NCBI GenBank assembly: GCA_020638995.1
Contig: JACKHM010000001.1
Location: forward strand, 930,001 to 994,000
Length of the DNA stretch: 64,000 bases
Origin: Planctomycetaceae bacterium
Lineage (GTDB): Bacteria > Planctomycetota > Planctomycetia > Pirellulales > Pirellulaceae
Direction: 5' to 3'
In this document: positions 8,814 through 17,553 of the stretch, one piece after another
Layout: the number at the start of each line of letters is the position of its first letter
How positions within the stretch are numbered: position 1 is the stretch's first letter
Position numbers and translations under genes: made by a program
Notes under the pieces: generated by a model
The model's input: only the letters and a program-made list of their open reading frames with translations
What the model was told of the DNA's origin: nothing
Database searches by the model: none

Positions 8814-9656
8814 TCAGTTCGGAGTCTTTGCTTGTCGCACAAGGTGGATCATACGCACATCGAACAACGCCACCTTCGCGATGCGCTGAGGCGAGATTCG
8901 CAATTTGTATTTACCCGCGTCGGGAACTTCGATCATCCCGAGGTAATTCCAGCGGAAGTTCTGAAAGTGTCCGGTATCAATGGTCTGGAACGGCAATTCC
9001 GCTTTCACTTGCGTGCCCTGTTCTAACGTGATGGTCGCATCGCTGCCGCCTTGGCCTTGGCCGCAGCCTTGCAGTACGGCAACCGAGTACGTACCCGATT
9101 GGTCGATCGTTAGATCCCACGTGGCATAGTCGGTCGCCACGGCCCAGTAGCCAACGGTGTTCTTATACCACTGCGGCTCGAAACGGAGTTTCTCGCCGAA
9201 GGTGCTCGCCTGGTAGGCATGCAACATGACTGAACCGTCTCCAGCGGGGGCCGCCAGCGGGCAATCCGCCGGTAATACGGGAGGCAAATCGAAGACGATT
9301 TCGATGACCGGTCTCTCGGCGGGAGCGGTCTTCCAGCTAAAGACCCATTCTTGAGGTTCCGGCACGAACTTTAATTCCATGTCAGGATGATCCTTCCAGC
9401 GGAGCGAACGAATCGGGGCACACAATCGAGGCACCAGGGCCTTCTTGTTCGAAGCCGCGTTTGCGTCGATTTCCAGCCAGAGCGTTTCGTCGCTCACGTA
9501 GGCAGCAACGCCGTCACGGCTGATCTGAGGCCACGGCTTCGCGACTTTCGCGAGTTCGCTCTCTTCGCCAGATAAGTCTGGCGCGGAAACAGCCTGAAAC
9601 ACCGCTAGTCCCATGGCGACAGAGAAAAAACTTTTTTGAAAGGTGATCGTTGCCAT
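8814..9656 (-). CDS. Secreted protein with carbohydrate-binding-like C-terminal domain
   Basis: A 280-residue protein. The ATG at 9654-9656 is preferred over a TTG further out because a signal peptide follows it directly (MATITFQKSFFSVAMGLAVF). The first half (to about residue 150) has no family I recognise. The second half (GYWAVATDYATWDLTIDQSG, VLQGCGQGQGGSDATI, AGKYKLRI) resembles the beta-sandwich, carbohydrate-binding-like tail found on planctomycete sulfatases and DUF5077-type proteins. No catalytic motif is visible. It lies 105 bases downstream of the DUF1501 gene on the same strand and may be the third gene of that operon. Confidence 0.7.
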   Translation of the reverse strand: MATITFQKSFFSVAMGLAVFQAVSAPDLSGEESELAKVAKPWPQISRDGVAAYVSDETLWLEIDANAASNKKALVPRLCAPIRSLRWKDHPDMELKFVPEPQEWVFSWKTAPAERPVIEIVFDLPPVLPADCPLAAPAGDGSVMLHAYQASTFGEKLRFEPQWYKNTVGYWAVATDYATWDLTIDQSGTYSVAVLQGCGQGQGGSDATITLEQGTQVKAELPFQTIDTGHFQNFRWNYLGMIEVPDAGKYKLRISPQRIAKVALFDVRMIHLVRQAKTPN

Positions 9657-9761
9657 GAGTTGCTGCTCTTTGATTGTTTCCGGGTAATGCCCCAAGAATG
9701 AATTCCGCGTTTCAAAGTAGGTTCTATTGACCCATTTCTTTCTATGTGAGTTCGTCAGGGA

Positions 9762-11222
9762 CTACGCAAGGATCTCCTGAACGATGCGGGACGGTTCCAC
9801 GCCCGTAAGCCGCGCATCAAGCCCCTGGAATTTGGCTGTGAAACGAGTATGGTCAATACCCATCAAGTGCATGAGCGTGGCGTGGAAGTCGCGAACGTGG
9901 ACGCCGTCGGAAACGACGTTGTAGCCGAACTCGCAAGTCTCGCCATGAGTGACGCCACCGCGAACTCCGCCGCCGGCCATCCACATACTGAAGCAACGAG
10001 GATGATGGTCCCGGCCATAGTTCGTGGCGGTAAGCGTTCCTTGCGAATAATTCGTCCGACCAAATTCGCCGCCCCAGATGACCAGCGTGTCATCGAGCAT
10101 TCCCCGCTGCTGCAGATCTTGTAGCAGCGCGGCAGCAGGTTGATCAGTCTCCTGGCACTGCCGTTTGATCGCAGTGGGTAGATTTCCGTGCTGATCCCAA
10201 CCTTGATGGTAAAGCTGAATGAAGCGGACGCCTCGTTCGGCCAATCGTCGAGCAAGCACACAGTTTGCGGCGAATGTGCCGGGCTTGCTTGCATCCGGCC
10301 CGTACAGATCCAACGTGGCCTGAGATTCATCAGACAAGTCGGCAACTTCAGGGACACTCGCCTGCATCCGATACGCCATTTCATATTGTTCGATGCGACT
10401 CGCCAACTCAGAATCGCCCAGTCGATCCTGTTCCAAAGCGTGCAGTTCGTTGAGACGATCCAGCATGCTGCGTCGACTGTCGCGGGAGATGCCCGGCGGA
10501 TTGGCGAGATAAAGGACGGGCTCTTTGCCAGAACGAAACTGCACACCTTGGTAACGAGCTGGCAGGAAGCCCGATCCCCATAGACGTGAATACAGCGGCT
10601 GCCCACCCTTATCTTTCGTGATCAGTACAACGAACGCCGGCAGATTTTCGCTGTCGCTACCGAGTCCGTAATGCAGCCATGATCCAATACTCGGCCGCCC
10701 GGAGATTTGATTTCCCGTCTGCAGAAACGTGATCGCTGGATCGTGGTTAATCGCTTCCGTGTGCATCGATCGGATGATCGCGATTTGATCGACCTGTCCA
10801 GCCATGTGTGGCATCAGTTCGCTGACCCACGTGCCGCTTTCACCGTGCTGCTCAAATCCGAAGATCGATCCCGCAAGTGGCAGAATCGCTTGGTTGCCCG
10901 ACATGCCAGTCAGCCGCTGGCCATTGCGAACGGAATCAGGGAGAGGCTTGCCTTGCAGTTCATTCAGCAGCGGCTTGTAGTCCCACGTTTCCAATTGCGA
11001 TGGTCCGCCAGCCTGGAAGAGATAGATTACACGTTTGGCTTTCGGCAAGTGATGAGTCGGATTAATCACACCGTCGCTGGGGATACCTGGCTTTGACGTT
11101 TTGACGACAGTTGCCGCAGGTGTGTGACGTTGCATCAGATGCAACGCCGCGATTCCGCCGAATCCCATTCCAACCCGCTGAAGCCAATGTCGTCGATGTA
11201 TGAATTGATTCATGCGGGTCAC
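9762..11222 (-). CDS. DUF1501 domain protein with Tat-type leader
   Basis: A 486-residue DUF1501 protein. The GTG at 11220-11222 overlaps the TGA of the upstream PSCyt gene; an ATG nine bases further in is the alternative start. The N-terminus has a twin-arginine leader (RRHWLQRVGMGFGGIAAL), so export in a folded state is likely. The sulfatase-like fold is indicated by YLFQAGGPSQLETWD near residue 70, the VIRSMHTEAINHDPA block, IQLYHQGWDQHGN near 345, and VIWGGEFGRTNYS near 385, which carries probable metal ligands. Almost every DUF1501 gene in planctomycetes follows a PSCyt/DUF1553 gene, as here. The biochemical role of the pair is not established. Confidence 0.92.
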   Translation of the reverse strand: MTRMNQFIHRRHWLQRVGMGFGGIAALHLMQRHTPAATVVKTSKPGIPSDGVINPTHHLPKAKRVIYLFQAGGPSQLETWDYKPLLNELQGKPLPDSVRNGQRLTGMSGNQAILPLAGSIFGFEQHGESGTWVSELMPHMAGQVDQIAIIRSMHTEAINHDPAITFLQTGNQISGRPSIGSWLHYGLGSDSENLPAFVVLITKDKGGQPLYSRLWGSGFLPARYQGVQFRSGKEPVLYLANPPGISRDSRRSMLDRLNELHALEQDRLGDSELASRIEQYEMAYRMQASVPEVADLSDESQATLDLYGPDASKPGTFAANCVLARRLAERGVRFIQLYHQGWDQHGNLPTAIKRQCQETDQPAAALLQDLQQRGMLDDTLVIWGGEFGRTNYSQGTLTATNYGRDHHPRCFSMWMAGGGVRGGVTHGETCEFGYNVVSDGVHVRDFHATLMHLMGIDHTRFTAKFQGLDARLTGVEPSRIVQEILA

Positions 11223-14200
11223 CTAAGCATGATTGTTTCGTCGTAGGCCATGATAGTTTGAACAACGACCGTTGTCGCGGACACGTCGGCGCGATCTGGC
11301 GATTCGCGGACCGGCCGGGCACCCACTTTGAGAAACTCGTCCGAACGGCGACTATCTGACTGGAAATACCCTAATTGTTCGTCATACAGTTTGCTGATCA
11401 CATGCCGTTCTTTGTCGGTCGGCGGTCGACTAATCAGCCGACGAAACAGCTCATCCCAACGGTCGTCGAGCTTATCGCCGTGAACTGTCACAAGTTTCTC
11501 CGCCAGTACGCGCGAGGCCTCGACGTACTGAGGATCGTTCAAGAACACGAGCGCCTGAAGCGGCGTCGTTGTGAGTTCACGGCGAGGAGTGCAGCTTTCG
11601 CGACTGGTGGCATCCAAGGTCAACATCGACGGCGGTGGTGCTGTTCTTTTCCAAAACGTGTAGAGACTGCGTCTGTACAGACCATCGCCAGTTGATTGCT
11701 GATACGACTTGCCGGTTCCCGCTTCTTCCCAAAGACCCGCGGGCTGATACGGCATAACGCTCGGACCGCCAATCGTATTCACCAGCAAGCCGCTGGCATG
11801 AAGTGCCGCGTCGCGCAATTGCTCGGCCGACAATCGATGCTTCGGCCCGCGTGCCAGCCAAACATTATCACGATCCGCCTCGTATGCGCGGGGGCCACTC
11901 GCGGTCGAAGACTGCCGGTAGGTCGCCGACAAGACAATTTTCCGACACAGCGCGTGCAAATCCCATCCGTCATCCATCAACGACCTCGCAAGATAGTCAA
12001 GCAATTCAGGGTGCGAAGGCGGAGTTCCCTGCGCGCCAAAGTCTTCTAGCGTGACCACGATGCCTCGCCCGAAGAACAGCTGCCACATTCGATTCGCAAC
12101 GACCCGCGCCGTCAATGGATTGCGTGTGTCGGTCATCCAACGAGCCAACGCAAGCCGATCATCTCCCACCATCGCAATCGCGCTGAGGAATTCGGGAATA
12201 CCGGCGTCAACCTGCGCACCTTTCGCGGCGTATTCGCCGCGTATGAGGATATGTGTCGCAGGAGCTTCTTCGAAATGCCGCATGATCATAATCTCGCGAA
12301 TGCCCGTGACAACATCGTTCTCGTGTTCGCGAGCCCTTTGGAGTTGTTCCCTGGCCATACGGACAGAGTCGTCAACGGTCAGCAGCTGATGATCCATGGC
12401 GATCTCTGGCTCGATCACCGATAGCGATATGTCCCTGCGTACGGCGTGGTACAACGCGGCCACCTCTGCAAGCGACAACTGGACGTCGAAGACATTCAGG
12501 TCGTCGACGACACCGTCGCGAAAGCCGACATCACGAAATCGCGCGCCGAGTGCCATCTTTATTGAACCAACATTCATATCGCCCCACTCTTTGCGATGGC
12601 GAATGTCGCGAGTCAGCCCGTCACGCTCGACATTGACCTGCGCCAACCGGCCATTGAGGACAATTCGCAGGCCCGCCGCCTTTCCGCTGCCGTCGTGCGT
12701 AACCGCGATGTGAGTCCACTCTCCCTTTGGGATCGACGCACGGCTCTGAATGCGGACCGCGTTGCCTGGCCAGAAGTGGATCATCGAGAATTCCGGATAA
12801 CCGTTGTCGATCGTGAGTTGCAGCCCACGAAAGCCTGAGTCCTCGGCGGCCCTCGCCTGATGAAGCACCAACATCCTCGGCTGATCGACGGCAGGCTTCA
12901 CCCACAGACTCAATGAAAACGGAGAAGTGCGGCCAAACTCCGGGGCGTCACTACAGACGATTTCGTCATCGCCGTTACAGATCGTGGCGCTGCCCACGAC
13001 GCCTTCTGCATCGCCGTCCAGCGGCATATGCAAGACAGGTTTTCGAACTGCCGGCAAGGTGTTTTTTAGAGCATCCGAATGTTGCTTCCATTGTAACCGT
13101 GCGGCATGTACGGCTCGATCGTAGTGATCTTCAGCCTCAGCAACGTCAGCCCGCGCGGCCGCGTGCAGTTCACGCTGCTTCCCCTGATAGAGCAACATGG
13201 CTGGAGTGGGCTGAGAGAACGTGAAGTGCGAATAAAGGCCAAGCTCGTCGATGTCGGAAAAAAATGCCGACATCCGGTAAAAGTCGCGTTGCTTGATCGG
13301 GTCGAACTTATGATCGTGGCAACGGCTACATTCTAGTGTCAAACCCAGAAAGGCCGTTCCGGCGGTGGTTGTCCTATCTGTGATACCCGTCAGCCGAAAC
13401 TCTTCCGGAACGCTGCCCCCTTCGTTCGTCTGCCGATGCAGCCGGTTGAAAGTTGTCGCCAGACGCTGATCCTGAGTTGCGTCCGGCAACAAGTCGCCAG
13501 CGATCTGCTCAGTTATGAATTGGTCGTACGGCATGTTGTGGTTAAAAGCATTGATCACCCAATCACGCCACGGCCAGACTTCCATGGCAACGTCATTCTG
13601 ATACCCGAACGTGTCGGCGTAACGGGCGACGTCCAACCACATGGTCGCCATTCGTTCGCCGTAAGCTTTTGAGGCAAGGAGTCGATCGACGACAGTTTCA
13701 TAGGCATCCGTTGCCCCATCATCCAGGAACTCGTCTAATTCTTTGAGCGTCGGGGGAAGTCCTGTGAGATCGAACGCTACGCGTCGGAGCCACCTCGCCC
13801 GGTCAGTTTCCTCGCTGGGAGAAAGTCCTTTATCTCGCAACGTCTTCGCGACAAATAGATCGACGTCGTTTCGAGCCCAATCGTCGGCTGCCGCAGGGAC
13901 CACGATGGATTCCGGAATCGGCTCAAAGGACCAGTGCCGCTGATACTCCGATCCCTCCTCAATCCACTTGATGAGCAGCTGTTTCTGATCACCAGATAGG
14001 CTCTTGCCGCTCTTGGTGGGAGGCATCACCGCGTCTGGATCATCGGTGAGAATCCGTTCGACCAGTAAGCTCTCGTCGGGCAAGCCCGGAACGATCGCTC
14101 CGTATTCGACCGCCGCACCACGATCATCCAACCTCAAGTCTGCTTCCCTGTGATTCGCATCCGGGCCGTGGCAAGCGTAGCAGTACTCGGAGAGTACCGG

Positions 14201-14296
14201 CCGAATGTCTCGATTGAAGGAAATCGGCTGATCGGCAAATGCCGTGCTGCCCAACAGGCTCAGCATAAACATCAGGCTTCGTTTAAGTTTCTGCAT
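11219..14296 (-). CDS. PSCyt1-DUF1549-LamG-DUF1553 cytochrome-like secreted protein
   Basis: A 1025-residue protein. The ATG at 14294-14296 gives a proper signal peptide (MQKLKRSLMFMLSLLGSTAFA), so the longer open frame is rejected. Domains in order: planctomycete cytochrome C with haem motif CYACH at 39-43 (SFNRDIRPVLSEYCYACHG); DUF1549 (DVDLFVAKTLRDKGL through MWLDVARYADTFGYQ, roughly 140-350); a concanavalin/LamG insert (about 440-610); DUF1553 (NPLTARVVANRMWQLFFGRG onward, about 720-970). The family is hugely expanded in planctomycetes and is thought to serve extracellular polymer breakdown by electron transfer, without direct proof. It overlaps the DUF1501 gene by four bases, so the two should be translationally coupled. 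Confidence 0.94.
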   Translation of the reverse strand: MQKLKRSLMFMLSLLGSTAFADQPISFNRDIRPVLSEYCYACHGPDANHREADLRLDDRGAAVEYGAIVPGLPDESLLVERILTDDPDAVMPPTKSGKSLSGDQKQLLIKWIEEGSEYQRHWSFEPIPESIVVPAAADDWARNDVDLFVAKTLRDKGLSPSEETDRARWLRRVAFDLTGLPPTLKELDEFLDDGATDAYETVVDRLLASKAYGERMATMWLDVARYADTFGYQNDVAMEVWPWRDWVINAFNHNMPYDQFITEQIAGDLLPDATQDQRLATTFNRLHRQTNEGGSVPEEFRLTGITDRTTTAGTAFLGLTLECSRCHDHKFDPIKQRDFYRMSAFFSDIDELGLYSHFTFSQPTPAMLLYQGKQRELHAAARADVAEAEDHYDRAVHAARLQWKQHSDALKNTLPAVRKPVLHMPLDGDAEGVVGSATICNGDDEIVCSDAPEFGRTSPFSLSLWVKPAVDQPRMLVLHQARAAEDSGFRGLQLTIDNGYPEFSMIHFWPGNAVRIQSRASIPKGEWTHIAVTHDGSGKAAGLRIVLNGRLAQVNVERDGLTRDIRHRKEWGDMNVGSIKMALGARFRDVGFRDGVVDDLNVFDVQLSLAEVAALYHAVRRDISLSVIEPEIAMDHQLLTVDDSVRMAREQLQRAREHENDVVTGIREIMIMRHFEEAPATHILIRGEYAAKGAQVDAGIPEFLSAIAMVGDDRLALARWMTDTRNPLTARVVANRMWQLFFGRGIVVTLEDFGAQGTPPSHPELLDYLARSLMDDGWDLHALCRKIVLSATYRQSSTASGPRAYEADRDNVWLARGPKHRLSAEQLRDAALHASGLLVNTIGGPSVMPYQPAGLWEEAGTGKSYQQSTGDGLYRRSLYTFWKRTAPPPSMLTLDATSRESCTPRRELTTTPLQALVFLNDPQYVEASRVLAEKLVTVHGDKLDDRWDELFRRLISRPPTDKERHVISKLYDEQLGYFQSDSRRSDEFLKVGARPVRESPDRADVSATTVVVQTIMAYDETIMLR

Positions 14297-14564
14297 TCTG
14301 GCGGCTCTGGCGTGACTATGGTGGCGAATGTTCAATTTAACCAATAACTCTTGCGGAATCTCCAACTGTCTCGATTGAAGGGCGGCTGCTAGCTAGATTA
14401 AACCGTGTTTTACAAAGCCACTCCATCGGGGACAAATCTGCTGGCCCCCTAAATCAGACTGTTGGAATCGTAGCGGTTGTGACGATGAAAACGTCTATCT
14501 GCTGCAGCACGGTCTATCTCGGTCCGCAGCGATTCGTGATTTGATTTCGCCGGAGAACATAAAG

Positions 14565-15188
14565 ATGAGACGAGATTTGTTGCTCACTCTGACGTTGGTG
14601 TGCTTTGCCGGATGTTCGGCGGGAAGTCGCTCGAACCCCTTCATTTCACAAACGACTCCCCAAACGCCGACCAGTCAGGTTGCAACTACGCAAACGGCGG
14701 CGACACCCGCTTCAAACGGTGAAGCAGCGAGCGAAGGCTTCTCGTTCACCAAGATGTTCCAAATGGTGGGTTTCCAGAAACCGGACACTCCCGCTCCAAG
14801 TCTAGTGCCGCAAGAAGTCGTCAATCTGGGTAACGTCATCAACGACATTACCGCACAATCCGCCGCGTTGAATGCGAACGATCCTCCCGAGGTAACGCGT
14901 CAGAAAGCGCAGGCCATTCTCACGTCACTCCAGGCGTGGGACAGCACGCTGTCCGCCAGCAACTCGACGGGGTTCGTTAACAACGAGTTGGCGCAGACGC
15001 TGAACGGTTGGGTTGGTCAAATCCGCGCTCGCGCTGAACAACTCGTCCAGTACATGCCAAATCCAGAAACGATCACCGCAATTCAGCAACTCGCTGGCAG
15101 CTTGAGTTCGACGTTCGGGAACGTCAACGCGATGCTGAACCAAGGCAATGCCGTGTCGCAAGCGTTTCTCGGATCGAATCGCGGGTAA
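14565..15188 (+). CDS. Putative lipoprotein, unknown function
   Basis: A 207-residue protein. The ATG at 14565 is preceded by GGAGAA at a good distance and gives a lipoprotein signal (MRRDLLLTLTLVCFAGCSAG) with Cys at the end of LVCFAGC. A Thr/Gln/Ala-rich linker covers residues 20-55. The remainder is predicted mostly helical (VNLGNVINDITAQSAALNAND, NELAQTLNGWVGQIRARAEQL), with no catalytic motif. I do not recognise the family. It is divergent from the PSCyt gene and convergent with the HEAT-repeat gene, ending 10 bases from it, so it is probably a single-gene unit. It is likely anchored to the outer or inner membrane facing the periplasm. Confidence 0.7.
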   Translation: MRRDLLLTLTLVCFAGCSAGSRSNPFISQTTPQTPTSQVATTQTAATPASNGEAASEGFSFTKMFQMVGFQKPDTPAPSLVPQEVVNLGNVINDITAQSAALNANDPPEVTRQKAQAILTSLQAWDSTLSASNSTGFVNNELAQTLNGWVGQIRARAEQLVQYMPNPETITAIQQLAGSLSSTFGNVNAMLNQGNAVSQAFLGSNRG

Positions 15189-15198
15189 GTCGGGTGAT

Positions 15199-16083
15199 TC
15201 ACGGTGAGCTAAGCTGCGAAAGGACCATCAGCGACTGGGCCGCTCGGACACGGACGTCGATGTTTTCGTGATCCAACAGCGGAATCAAAGCAGGCATTAC
15301 GCTAATCTGCTTTGCATCGCCAGCGAATGTCGCCGCATAGGTACGAATTGCAGGGTCGATGTCTTGCAGGTTCGCAACTAATGCTCGCAGTCCATCAGCG
15401 TCGCCAAGTGCGGCTAACGAGTGTTCGTTGTAAGCGCGGGACAGCGCGTCGGGCGACGTTTCGATGTTCTTACGGATTTGAGTAAGGTCCGTTTCGTCGC
15501 CGATTCGACCGAGGATCCACGCCGCTATCTTTCGCGTTTCGGCGTCGTCATCTGTGAGTCTAGTTCGCAATTGCTTCATCGCTTTCTTATTGCCTGCGCG
15601 AGCCAAAGCCGCGCAAGCCATCAGGTGCAACTTCATGTTCTCTGTCTGCTTCGCTGCACGCTTCATCGCTTTGCCATCACCAATCTCGTTCACCTTGTAA
15701 AGACTCTCGGCCGCGTGAACGTGTCCGTACGGATCATCGCCTGCGAGAATATCGAGCATGATTCGGGCCTTGTCGCGATCGCCGGCTCGCACCAGTTCCC
15801 GCGCCAAGCCGCAGCGTTGCTGGTCGTCTTTCTCCGTCGGCAGCTTCGGTTCGAGATACGCCCTAACTTCTTCCCCATACCCGGCGAGCGTCAGCCCTTC
15901 GGCGGCGTGAATCGACGGCCAAAACTCGTCCGATTTCATGCCTTCGCGCAGCGTCTTCAAACAACGAGCTTGCACTTCGCCAGATAAAGTGAAAGCCTCC
16001 TCGGCGTTAACAGCCCGGACTTCGAAGTATTGAATTGCGAACACCAACAGCGAACAAAGACAAACAGGCGCGAAACGAGGCAT
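15199..16083 (-). CDS. Secreted HEAT-repeat protein
   Basis: A 294-residue protein. The ATG at 16081-16083 has GGAG eight bases upstream and begins a signal peptide ending near VNAEE. From residue 35 to the end it is built of helical pairs of HEAT type (FWPSIHAAEGLTLAGYG, GHVHAAESLYKVNEIGDG, KIAAWILGRIGDETDL, DVRVRAAQSLMVLSQ), about six to seven repeats. HEAT solenoids bind other proteins; no enzymatic residues are seen. Planctomycetes carry many exported HEAT proteins, often near cytochromes, but no partner can be named here. It is followed on the same strand, upstream in the genome order of transcription, by the lipoprotein gene at 16213-16827, with a gap of 129 bases. Confidence 0.75.
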   Translation of the reverse strand: MPRFAPVCLCSLLVFAIQYFEVRAVNAEEAFTLSGEVQARCLKTLREGMKSDEFWPSIHAAEGLTLAGYGEEVRAYLEPKLPTEKDDQQRCGLARELVRAGDRDKARIMLDILAGDDPYGHVHAAESLYKVNEIGDGKAMKRAAKQTENMKLHLMACAALARAGNKKAMKQLRTRLTDDDAETRKIAAWILGRIGDETDLTQIRKNIETSPDALSRAYNEHSLAALGDADGLRALVANLQDIDPAIRTYAATFAGDAKQISVMPALIPLLDHENIDVRVRAAQSLMVLSQLSSP

Positions 16084-16212
16084 GACGACAGCTCCGTAGG
16101 TCAAAGAGGCGTTTCTACTTCTCGTAGATTCGTGGTAAATCCAAGAGGACTACTATACCTACTTCGACGACAGAACGCTCGCGACAAATGAAGGCATCGA
16201 CCGTAGAAAGCG

Positions 16213-16827
16213 TTAGCGTTGCAGCGTCGTCGAAGGCTGCGCCGCTTGTAGATCCTGAACTTCCTCCACCTGCGCGGCGAGTTCAGCATCGGCTTGCTGC
16301 CATTTTTGTAGCAGGTCGGGTACGTCTTCAAAGTTCAGATAGATTGGCGGTTTGTTGGGAATTACGGCAGTAGCCATGCCAGCAACTCGCCAGCCGACAG
16401 GTTCCTGGCGAAGTACCCACACGATGTCATAGTTTGATTGCTCGCCCGACTCGTCATACTCTATCCAGTTGCTGTTGACGTGAACGCCACCTTGCACGTG
16501 CCTCACTTCTCCGATGGTGTACCGAGCCGAAGGAGAACCCGGCGGCTGAACGGTCAAGTCATGCTCCTTGGTTTCGCGGCGAGCGATGCTGGTCAACAAA
16601 GTTTCCGCGATCTCGTCGTCGCCATCTCGAAGCGCATCCAGGAAGGCTAAGACCACGGCACCAGGTTCACTCGTCTGTACAACGGGCAACGGAGTCTCCG
16701 TGCCGTTGTCGCCCGACAACTCGCGAGAACTCTCGCTCGGAGGCGCAGAAACCTCGGGCGGCGCAGGGCTACAACCCAAAGAGGCAACGCACATTGACAT
16801 GACAGTCCAGAATCGTTTGATGCTCAT
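16213..16827 (-). CDS. Putative lipoprotein, unknown function
   Basis: A 204-residue protein. The ATG at 16825-16827 lies just after a GGAAG/AAGGG stretch and opens a lipoprotein leader (MSIKRFWTVMSMCVASLGCS) with the lipid-receiving Cys in ASLGC. A Pro/Ser/Glu-rich linker (residues 21-50) is followed by a compact domain (VVLAFLDALRDGDDEIAETLL, GVHVNSNWIEYDESGE, VGWRVAGMATAV) that resembles the NTF2/DUF4878-like lipoprotein fold by its pattern of one helix pair and strands. It ends in a helical, Gln/Ala-rich tail. The function is unknown. Expression together with the downstream HEAT protein is possible. Confidence 0.7.
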   Translation of the reverse strand: MSIKRFWTVMSMCVASLGCSPAPPEVSAPPSESSRELSGDNGTETPLPVVQTSEPGAVVLAFLDALRDGDDEIAETLLTSIARRETKEHDLTVQPPGSPSARYTIGEVRHVQGGVHVNSNWIEYDESGEQSNYDIVWVLRQEPVGWRVAGMATAVIPNKPPIYLNFEDVPDLLQKWQQADAELAAQVEEVQDLQAAQPSTTLQR

Positions 16828-17088
16828 ACCCTTGACTTCCTTGCCAGCAGCGAGCGTTAAATTCGAGATCAAAGCGCGCGGAGTGTCTCAGTTCTGGCAT
16901 GGGCAGTCAAGTCGAACGCGGAGTTCGATTGTCAACTGGCTAGCGGTGGTGCAAACCAGATTCATCCGGATGCATCCGATGGAAGGCACAAGAATATCGA
17001 TTCACACTCAACTTCACTTAACCATGAGCCGATCAATCGAACACACGGCAGGTGCGCGATTGCTAGCAATTCCCAACAACGGAATCGA

Positions 17089-17550
17089 ATGAACCTATTT
17101 TCAATAATCCCATTGGTGGGCGCAGCAGTCGCGCCAACGATCAGCAGCGTGGTCGATAGCGCCACCGAGAGCCTGTCGTTCCTCGATATTTTGCACGAAG
17201 CGCCTCGCGAGGATGAAACCGATAAGGTCCAGGAAGACGCATCGACCACACTCGATCGGGATTTCGCAGAATTGGCGGAACGGTTACGCGAACGCTTCGC
17301 ACAAATCGGCATCGATCTTACCACTCCGATTCGGCTGAAGCAGAGTGGCCGCGATCGTGTGGTCGTCGACGGCGATCATCCGGATCGAGTTTTGATTGAG
17401 AGCGTCTTCACTAACAATGAGGATTTGGCGAACCTGTTCTCTGCCGTCGCCGAGTCAGCGACGAAGCACCGGGAAGCGAGCGACTCGGGGCTTACCCGAG
17501 AGTTCCGCTTGGTTCTGGGACGTTCCGACGCGACGATCGAGTTCGATTGA
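17089..17550 (+). CDS. Hypothetical protein
   Basis: A 153-residue open frame. The ATG at 17089 has only a weak GGA upstream. The sequence starts with a hydrophobic stretch (MNLFSIIPLVGAAVAPTISS), then a charged helical middle (DRDFAELAERLRERFAQIGI), then a small alpha/beta part (DRVVVDGDHPDRVLIESVF, LTREFRLVLGRSDATIEFD). No family is recognised and no catalytic residue is evident. It ends four bases before the stop of the convergent transhydrogenase gene. The amino-acid composition is protein-like and no better frame exists on the other strand, so I treat it as real with moderate confidence. Confidence 0.55.
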   Translation: MNLFSIIPLVGAAVAPTISSVVDSATESLSFLDILHEAPREDETDKVQEDASTTLDRDFAELAERLRERFAQIGIDLTTPIRLKQSGRDRVVVDGDHPDRVLIESVFTNNEDLANLFSAVAESATKHREASDSGLTREFRLVLGRSDATIEFD

Positions 17551-17553
17551 TCG

